A DNA stretch of 6,077 nt from an uncultured Micrococcales bacterium (lineage in GTDB: Bacteria > Actinomycetota > Actinomycetes > Actinomycetales > Microbacteriaceae), in assembly GCA_913056225.1 (NCBI GenBank), contig CAJXMQ010000060.1:1-6077 (forward strand). The letters are read 5' to 3'. How positions within the stretch are numbered: position 1 is the stretch's first letter; every line of letters starts with the position of its first letter. The notes under the pieces were generated by a model that saw nothing but the letters and a program-made list of their open reading frames with translations, did not search any database and was not told where the DNA came from. A program made the position numbers and the translations under genes. This document shows, piece by piece, positions 1-3,604 of this stretch.

Positions 1-696
1 CCACATATGAAAAGGGAACTGAGCAGATTTGGTCATCGCTGCAATTGCAATCAGAACTGAGATTCCAGCCGTGAAGCCGGCGTCCTCAACCCAAACATTG
101 CTTGCAAGAGCCTCGCTGATAACTGTGGTTTCTGTTCGAACCACAATCAACACAACCGCAAACAAAAGCGACAGTCCCCCCATTGCGGTTACCAGCAGGG
201 TCCTAACCGCGGGTGCGCTGGCTTTGTCTCCAGAGCGGTTGATCAAAAAGAATGAGCAAAGTGTTGTCAATTCCCAAAAAACAAAGAGCAGAATCAAATC
301 ATCGGACAATACCAAGCCGGTCATGGCGAATGCGAATAGCAACATCCAGGCGAAGTAACCGGTGTGAGGATGAACATTCCGCTCAGACATGTATCTGGCT
401 GAGTAGGCCATCACCAAAGCACCGATACCCAAAACGATAATTAAAAACAGCGCCGATAGCCCATCCAATCGAAGTCCGAGTGAGATATCCAATGAAGGCA
501 TCCAGGGAGACGTCTCCCGCACTACAGAAAGGTTTCCGGTACTGAGCAATTCAGGGACACGCAATGCAACAACTGTTGCAAGCGAGGCCAGCCCAACGGC
601 AGCAAGCCAACCGGCATTGCGACCCAAGAATCTGGTTGCAAACATGGTTAGTCCCGCTAAGGCGAGTGTGGAAAACAAAATTGCGGAGAGGGTCAA
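1..696 (-). CDS. mrpA: Na+/H+ antiporter subunit A (MrpA/MnhA), N-terminal part, cut by window edge
   Basis: MrpA is the large membrane subunit of the multi-subunit Mrp cation/proton antiporter, related to the NuoL-type antiporter-like subunits of complex I. It works with the other Mrp subunits in sodium and pH homeostasis. Only the first 232 codons are present; family members are about 800-1000 residues. The translation has hydrophobic segments near residues 5-20 and 30-45, then the family signature DGLSALF, the stretch ALVMAYSARYM, and the FVFWELT motif with the conserved membrane glutamate at residue 142. Near the edge is TKSAQFPFHMW, with the conserved lysine at 223 and histidine at 230. 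I chose the TTG at 696 because an in-frame TGA lies at 711-709 and no ATG or GTG lies between them. That TTG overlaps the stop of a small upstream frame (693-746). A weak GGTGAT precedes it. MrpD or NuoL are less likely, since the RYM...HTGYFAWMLLF...LVLSDDL order is MrpA-like. Confidence 0.88.
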   Translation of the reverse strand, partial: MTLSAILFSTLALAGLTMFATRFLGRNAGWLAAVGLASLATVVALRVPELLSTGNLSVVRETSPWMPSLDISLGLRLDGLSALFLIIVLGIGALVMAYSARYMSERNVHPHTGYFAWMLLFAFAMTGLVLSDDLILLFVFWELTTLCSFFLINRSGDKASAPAVRTLLVTAMGGLSLLFAVVLIVVRTETTVISEALASNVWVEDAGFTAGISVLIAIAAMTKSAQFPFHMW

Positions 697-746
697 AAGA
701 TCACCATCTCAAAAAGCGAGACAGGCATCGTCAACGAGAGCGTCAT
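693..746 (-). CDS. possible 17-residue leader peptide overlapping the mrpA start
   Basis: A short frame, MTLSLTMPVSLFEMVIF, starts at an ATG (746-744) preceded by a good GAGGAG Shine-Dalgarno at 756-751, with a spacing of four bases. Its TGA (695-693) overlaps the TTG start of mrpA (696-694) in the string TTTTGA, the arrangement expected for translational coupling. The ribosome binding site is clearly better than mrpA's own. The peptide is hydrophobic, with no family I recognise and no run of one amino acid that would suggest classical attenuation. It could be a coupling device that loads ribosomes onto the poor TTG start, or a chance frame. Both mrpA and this frame begin M-T-L-S, which may hint at start-site duplication or be coincidence. 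Confidence 0.4.
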   Translation of the reverse strand: MTLSLTMPVSLFEMVIF

Positions 747-786
747 AATCTCCTCAGTTTCGCCCAGTTCTCGGTCATCTAGATAC

Positions 787-816
787 GAGAATTCTCTGAA
801 TTGCAATTCCCAATTC
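787..816. repeat. cluster of adjacent palindromes (possible operator)
   Basis: Two perfect palindromes lie side by side: GAGAATTCTC (787-796) and GAATTGCAATTC (798-809), followed by a further CAATTC half at 811-816. The repeated core is GAATT/AATTC. The cluster covers the predicted mrpA promoter and lies about 90-120 bases upstream of the mrpA start codon, a usual place for a transcription factor site. No regulator is encoded in the window and I do not recognise the motif as belonging to a named family. Confidence 0.4.
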
Positions 817-818
817 AA
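791..818 (-). promoter_or_regulatory. candidate mrpA promoter
   Basis: On the minus strand TTGAAT (818-813) and GAGAAT (796-791) are 16 bases apart, each matching four of six positions of the vegetative consensus. Transcription would begin near 784, giving an untranslated leader of about 40 bases before the leader-peptide ATG at 746. The elements sit inside a run of palindromes (787-816), so the match may partly reflect AT-rich repeat sequence. This is a prediction by eye only. Confidence 0.3.
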
Positions 819-843
819 CTCGCCGACCAGGCTTCCCGGCTCT

Positions 844-895
844 CCAACAACCACTCTAGCCTAAGCGATATTGTTGAATTTGACGTGATTGTTGG
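844..895. repeat. 11-base inverted repeat in the divergent intergenic region
   Basis: CCAACAACCAC (844-854) and GTGATTGTTGG (885-895) pair at 10 of 11 positions (mismatch C851/A888) across a 30-base spacer. The repeat lies midway between the mrpA and helicase starts. It could be a hairpin in a transcript from either side, or two half-sites for a DNA-binding protein with looping. A second ATTGTTG copy at 870-876 inside the spacer could compete for pairing with the left arm. Confidence 0.4.
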
Positions 896-1058
896 TGTGG
901 AGAATTAAAGGCAAATCTTGACAACTGACTTTGTAGAGAGCCCTAACAAGGCCTCCACTCTCATAAATTTCCCAACTCAAGAACTGAATCAAACTAATTC
1001 CAATGGGATTGGGCTTTCTGGGCTAGGCTTGTAACTCTTGAGAGCAAAAACTTGCCTC

Positions 1059-1163
1059 CTGCGTCGCAGAACGCTTTCCCACCATCAAGTGGTAGATCTT
1101 TTCTTCCGGCGAACGAATGCATCAATTGTTGCCTTCGCCATTTGTTAGGCCCAATCGCCTAGC
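1059..1163 (+). promoter_or_regulatory. hairpin-rich 5' leader of the DEAD-box helicase
   Basis: Four potential hairpins follow one another before the helicase start. They are CTGC/GCAG (1059-1062 with 1066-1069), CCAC/GTGG (1079-1082 with 1089-1092), GGCGAA/TTCGCC (1108-1113 with 1134-1139, six pairs) and GTTAGGC/GCCTAGC (1144-1150 with 1157-1163, seven pairs including one G-T, loop CCAATC). The last two are the strongest. No AGGAGG-like site precedes the ATG at 1201; only GAAAG (1189-1193) partly matches the anti-Shine-Dalgarno. Long structured leaders are known for cold-induced RNA helicases in other bacteria, so temperature or autoregulatory control is a reasonable inference. I do not recognise a named RNA family. 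Confidence 0.4.
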
Positions 1164-1200
1164 CACCAACGTGAATTAGAACTCACATGAAAGCACATCC

Positions 1201-2592
1201 ATGTCACAACCTACTTTTAGCGCTCTTGGCGTTAATGCCAAAATTGTTTCAGTCCTTGAAAAACAGGGAATTGATTCACCATTTCCAATCCAGATAGATA
1301 CTTTGCCCGACACTCTTGCCGGTAAAGACGTATTGGGTCGCGGAAAAACGGGCTCGGGGAAAACTCTTGCCTTCAGCATTCCGATGGTCTCGGTTTTAGC
1401 CGATGGCAGAGGCCAAGTTAGAGGAGCAAAGCCAAGAGGACTTGTTTTAGCCCCGACTCGTGAGCTAGCAACCCAGATTACAAACACCCTGCAGCCGATA
1501 GCTGAGGCTATGAACCTGCGGGTAACTACTATCTTCGGTGGCGTCTCACAAAACCGCCAGGTGCAAGCACTAAGAGATGGTGTGGAGATCGTAGTCGCCA
1601 CCCCCGGTCGCTTGGAAGACTTGGTAGCTCAGGGCTTTTTCAAGCTCGATGCAATTGAGCTCACAGTCCTAGATGAAGCCGACCACATGGCGGATCTTGG
1701 GTTTTTGCCAGTAGTGACTCGAATTTTGAATGCAACCCCAAGAGGCGGTCAGAGACTTCTGTTCTCTGCAACTTTGGATAACGGTGTGAACAAGTTAGTT
1801 GAGCGCTTTCTGACTAACCCGGTAATGCACGCGGTCGATGAAGAAAGCTCTCCGGTCACTCAAATGACCCATCATGTTTTTGAAGTCAAAGACGTTGAGT
1901 CAAAGAAAGAGCTTGTCCGCAAACTGGCCTCCGGAAGTGAGCGACGTATTTTGTTTATGCGCACCAAGCACCACGCAAAGAAACTTGCCAAATCTCTAAC
2001 CCAGGCTGGCATTCCCGCTGTCGACCTACATGGAAACCTCTCTCAGCCTGCCAGGGATCGAAACCTAGCTGCATTCAGTGCTGGAACTGCAAGAGTGTTG
2101 GTGGCTACCGATGTTGCCGCAAGAGGTGTCCATGTTGATGGTGTGGATTTGGTGATTCACGTTGACCCACCAGCCGAGCACAAGGCTTATCTGCACCGCT
2201 CCGGTAGAACCGCCAGAGCAGGCGCCGAAGGAAGTGTCGTCACAATCTGTCTGCCAGAGCAGCGCAGTGACCTGAAGCAGTTGCTTCGAAAAGCACAGAT
2301 CAACGTCTCACCTGTTCAGGTAAGTGCAAACTCTGAAGAAGTCAACGCGTTGGTTGGTGAGGTCCGCGAATACGTGAAGCCGAAACCCGTTGAGCGTCAG
2401 CAGCAGAATAGGAATAATTCTTCTGGCAGAAGGTCTCAGAATAAGCGTCCTGTTGCTGGGCAAAAGCAAGGTAGCGGCTCATCGTCGGGTTCAGGTTCGA
2501 GAAGATCAGGCTCCAAACCTTATAGCTCGGCTGGTCGCCCGGGTCAGCAGAGGTCTCAACGTCAGCAGGGTGCGAAGCAGCACTCTCGTTAA
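1201..2592 (+). CDS. DEAD-box ATP-dependent RNA helicase
   Basis: A complete 463-residue superfamily 2 helicase, which uses ATP to open short RNA duplexes and remodel RNA-protein complexes in ribosome assembly or cold adaptation. All core motifs are visible in order: Q motif with F6 and Q31; Walker A GRGKTGSGKT at 46-55 (K54); PTREL at 85-89; TPGRL at 134-138; DEAD at 158-161; SAT at 189-191; the second RecA-like domain from about 225, with ATDVAARG at 302-309 and HRSGRTARAG at 332-341 holding the arginine finger. From about residue 393 the chain becomes a basic tail rich in Ser, Gly, Arg and Gln, typical of non-specific RNA binding. The ATG is set by the normal position of the Q motif and by an in-frame stop (TAG at 1177-1179) just upstream. 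The Shine-Dalgarno is poor. The protein is RhlE/DeaD-like, but I cannot assign a subfamily, so no symbol is given. It appears monocistronic. Confidence 0.95.
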   Translation: MSQPTFSALGVNAKIVSVLEKQGIDSPFPIQIDTLPDTLAGKDVLGRGKTGSGKTLAFSIPMVSVLADGRGQVRGAKPRGLVLAPTRELATQITNTLQPIAEAMNLRVTTIFGGVSQNRQVQALRDGVEIVVATPGRLEDLVAQGFFKLDAIELTVLDEADHMADLGFLPVVTRILNATPRGGQRLLFSATLDNGVNKLVERFLTNPVMHAVDEESSPVTQMTHHVFEVKDVESKKELVRKLASGSERRILFMRTKHHAKKLAKSLTQAGIPAVDLHGNLSQPARDRNLAAFSAGTARVLVATDVAARGVHVDGVDLVIHVDPPAEHKAYLHRSGRTARAGAEGSVVTICLPEQRSDLKQLLRKAQINVSPVQVSANSEEVNALVGEVREYVKPKPVERQQQNRNNSSGRRSQNKRPVAGQKQGSGSSSGSGSRRSGSKPYSSAGRPGQQRSQRQQGAKQHSR

Positions 2593-2746
2593 TTGGAATA
2601 AAGCTCCTAGCTTGCCAGACTTTGTCTCCTAAGTTTCTTGACGTACCAGATCAATAAGCGGACGGTTTATCCGTAACTCTCAAGCTCCGAACCAACTTGA
2701 AGTTTGCTGTCAGGAAGCTGAGATTTCTCCTCAATTGACTCAAAAC

Positions 2747-2762
2747 ATGAAAATATTTTCAT
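2747..2762. repeat. perfect 16-base AT-rich palindrome, possible operator
   Basis: ATGAAAATATTTTCAT (2747-2762) is a perfect palindrome, flanked on both sides by CAATTG (2732-2737 and 2763-2768), itself palindromic. A TTGACT hexamer at 2735-2740 could be a -35 element, in which case the palindrome would fill the promoter spacer and -10 of the OB-fold gene starting at 2797. That position suits a repressor site. The rest of the 204-base gap after the helicase holds only weak hairpins, AAGCT/AGCTT at 2601-2613 and ACGG/CCGT at 2662-2674, with no T-tract. I see no convincing helicase terminator. Confidence 0.4.
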
Positions 2763-2782
2763 CAATTGTGTCTGGCATTTGA

Positions 2783-2792
2783 AGAAAGAGAG
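2783..2792 (+). promoter_or_regulatory. ribosome binding site that fixes the OB-fold gene start at GTG 2797
   Basis: AGAAAGAGAG (2783-2792) matches most of the anti-Shine-Dalgarno complement AGAAAGGAGG and ends four bases before the GTG at 2797. The earlier in-frame TTG at 2779 has no such site and would place this purine run inside the coding sequence, so GTG is preferred. Confidence 0.6.
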
Positions 2793-2796
2793 CACA

Positions 2797-3339
2797 GTGA
2801 ACGCTAAAGAGTTGCTTAAGTATGGTTCTGTTTTTGCGGCTGGCGCCTTGACGGTAATGGGTGTGATTGGGTTTATGACAATTGTTGGCTTTAGCTCCAA
2901 CACTGCAACTAGTTCCAACCAAACAGAATTGGTCCCCATTCAATCAGCACAACCAGCAGGTGATGAGGGAAATTTAGATCCACAAACTTCTGATGCACCA
3001 GCGACTGAAGCCAATGAATCATCAACGGCGACTAGCGATGCTCTCGGTGGGCAGCGGGATTCAACACCCCCCTCTTCAAATACTACGGATATCAGAGATT
3101 TAGTTCGTGGAACGATGGTGACTATTGAGGGGACCGTTACTCGTGCCACAGAGGAGGATGAATTCTTGATTGAGGATTCAACGGGTTCTGTTCAGGTCTT
3201 TACAGGTAGAACTTTTTTCACTGTTGACCCCGGTCAGCAAGTAACTGTAGTGGGTTTGGTGGATGATGGTCCGTTCATAGAAATCTACGCTGAGCAGATT
3301 GTATTGCCGGATGGAACTGTAGTTTCTATTTCTTACTAG
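2797..3339 (+). CDS. membrane-anchored extracytoplasmic OB-fold (BOF/YgiW-like) protein
   Basis: A 180-residue protein of unknown function. Lysines at 4 and 8 precede one hydrophobic segment (about 10-32). There is no lipobox cysteine and no clear signal peptidase site, so it is probably anchored with its C-terminus outside. Residues 33-97 form a Ser/Thr/Asp/Glu/Pro-rich linker. Residues about 99-175 look like a small beta-barrel: VTIEGTVTRATEEDEFLIED, then TGSVQVF, then VTVVGLVDDGPFIEIYAEQI. The order 'GtV - eFLIeD-TG-v-V - G-V-VvG-VDdg - EI-A-I' resembles the bacterial OB-fold (BOF) family of YgiW/YdeI, which are periplasmic stress-tolerance proteins, and also tRNA_anti-type OB domains. Ligand binding is unproven, and nucleic acid is unlikely for an outside domain. 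The gene stands alone, with a palindrome upstream and a convergent tRNA downstream. Confidence 0.8.
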   Translation: MNAKELLKYGSVFAAGALTVMGVIGFMTIVGFSSNTATSSNQTELVPIQSAQPAGDEGNLDPQTSDAPATEANESSTATSDALGGQRDSTPPSSNTTDIRDLVRGTMVTIEGTVTRATEEDEFLIEDSTGSVQVFTGRTFFTVDPGQQVTVVGLVDDGPFIEIYAEQIVLPDGTVVSISY

Positions 3340-3355
3340 TTGAAAACTCACTAGT
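3335..3355. terminator. weak hairpin between the OB-fold gene and the convergent tRNA
   Basis: ACTAGT (3335-3340) and ACTAGT (3350-3355) form a six-pair stem with a nine-base loop. The left arm includes the OB-fold stop codon TAG (3337-3339). It sits between two converging transcripts and could slow both, but neither side has a T-tract, so it is a poor intrinsic terminator. Confidence 0.25.
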
Positions 3356-3381
3356 CTCTCGAGGCCTGGAGTTCAGCCAAT

Positions 3382-3457
3382 TGGCGCCCTCGGCAGGAAT
3401 CGAACCTGCGGCCAAAAGATTAGAAGTCTTCTGCTCTATCCGCTGAGCTACGAGGGC
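3382..3457 (-). tRNA. tRNA-Arg (anticodon TCT)
   Basis: The minus strand folds into a full cloverleaf. The acceptor stem is GCCCTCG (3457-3451) with CGAGGGC (3392-3386). The D arm is GCTC/GAGC, and the anticodon arm is GAAGA/TCTTT with loop CTTCTAA, giving anticodon TCT, which reads AGA and probably AGG. The variable loop is five bases (TGGCC), and the T arm is GCAGG/CCTGC around TTCGATT. The body is 73 bases with discriminator G at 3385, and the CCA end is encoded (3384-3382). Every stem pairs, with one G-T in the anticodon stem. AGA codons are used repeatedly in the neighbouring genes (for example in the helicase and RND frames), so this tRNA is in demand here. Confidence 0.97.
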
Positions 3458-3470
3458 AAGCGTTAGAAGT

Positions 3471-3498
3471 TTATTAGCTAAACGGCTTTAGTTGCCAA
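3471..3498 (-). promoter_or_regulatory. promoter of tRNA-Arg
   Basis: On the minus strand TTGGCA (3498-3493, five of six consensus matches) and TAATAA (3476-3471) are separated by 16 bases. The -10 ends 13 bases before the mature tRNA 5' end, so a short 5' leader would be trimmed by RNase P. The -35 lies only three bases from the large inverted repeat at 3502-3567, so factors bound there could affect tRNA transcription. Confidence 0.5.
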
Positions 3499-3501
3499 TG
3501 G

Positions 3502-3567
3502 TTCACCAAATCGAACTATTCCGCTGATAGAAAAACACCCTAAAAGCGGGGTATTGTCTTTGGTGAA
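3502..3567 (+). promoter_or_regulatory. long two-helix stem-loop upstream of the RND pump gene
   Basis: Outer helix: TTCACCAAA (3502-3510) pairs perfectly with TTTGGTGAA (3559-3567), nine pairs. Then comes an internal loop (3511-3516 with 3554-3558). Inner helix: TATTCCGCT (3517-3525) pairs with AGCGGGGTA (3545-3553), nine pairs including two G-U. The 19-base apical loop (3526-3544) contains ACCCT (3537-3541), which could also pair with GGGGT at 3583-3587 next to the ribosome binding site. If transcribed on the plus strand this would be a structured leader of the RND gene; as DNA it could be a bipartite operator shared with the tRNA promoter. It matches no riboswitch class I know. The plus-strand promoter is not identified. 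Confidence 0.5.
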
Positions 3568-3582
3568 TAGTGCCAGACTAAA

Positions 3583-3600
3583 GGGGTATTCCCCAGGAGG
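3583..3600 (+). promoter_or_regulatory. hairpin abutting the RND gene ribosome binding site
   Basis: GGGG (3583-3586) and CCCC (3591-3594) can close a TATT loop, directly followed by a perfect AGGAGG Shine-Dalgarno (3595-3600). The start codon TTG at 3605 follows after four bases. This site fixes the start against an in-frame GTG at 3563. GGGGTATT occurs here (3583-3590) and again at 3548-3555, inside the upstream stem, so the two copies could swap partners. Confidence 0.55.
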
Positions 3601-3604
3601 AACT

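Larger units (their letters stand above)
747..1200. other. divergent intergenic region between mrpA and the helicase
   Basis: About 450 bases with no convincing gene on either strand. It must carry the promoters of both divergent units. On the plus strand possible elements are TTGACG (880-885), TTGACA (918-923, but with no good -10 at 16-18 bases) and an actinobacterial-looking -10, TAGGCT, at 1024-1029 with no clear -35. If TAGGCT is used, the helicase transcript would have an untranslated leader of about 165 bases. The palindromes, inverted repeat and hairpins inside this region have their own entries. Confidence 0.6.

Noticed and set aside
29..358. A 109-codon plus-strand open frame
   Set aside because: It is the complement of the mrpA coding region; the minus-strand translation carries the antiporter motifs and the plus one carries none.
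693..700. Programmed -1 frameshift joining the 17-codon frame to mrpA
   Set aside because: The sequence CTTTTGA is not a standard X XXY YYZ slippery heptamer. Stop-start overlap with coupling explains the arrangement more simply.
918..923. Consensus -35 TTGACA for the helicase promoter
   Set aside because: No acceptable -10 lies 16-18 bases downstream (CCCTAA/CCTAAC), so it is not called as a promoter by itself.
1187..1297. A 36-codon frame starting 14 bases before the helicase ATG and overlapping it out of frame
   Set aside because: It has no Shine-Dalgarno and no sign of selection visible here. It is kept only as a side note in the helicase leader finding.
1176..1601. A 141-codon open frame on the minus strand
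   Set aside because: It is antisense to the N-terminal helicase motifs, has no credible family features, and would start inside a conserved coding segment.
2601..2627. Helicase terminator formed by AAGCT/AGCTT or AGAC/GTCT hairpins
   Set aside because: The stems are four to five pairs with three-base loops and no following T-tract.
2779..2781. TTG as start of the OB-fold gene
   Set aside because: It lacks a ribosome binding site, whereas AGAAAGAGAG is placed correctly for the GTG at 2797.
3563..3565. In-frame GTG as an earlier start for the RND permease
   Set aside because: It falls inside the right arm of the long stem-loop and has no Shine-Dalgarno, while TTG 3605 has a perfect AGGAGG.
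3502..3567. Miniature inverted-repeat transposable element
   Set aside because: The terminal repeats are only nine bases, the flanks show no target duplication, and the inner arms pair in register as an RNA hairpin would. No second copy is seen in the window.
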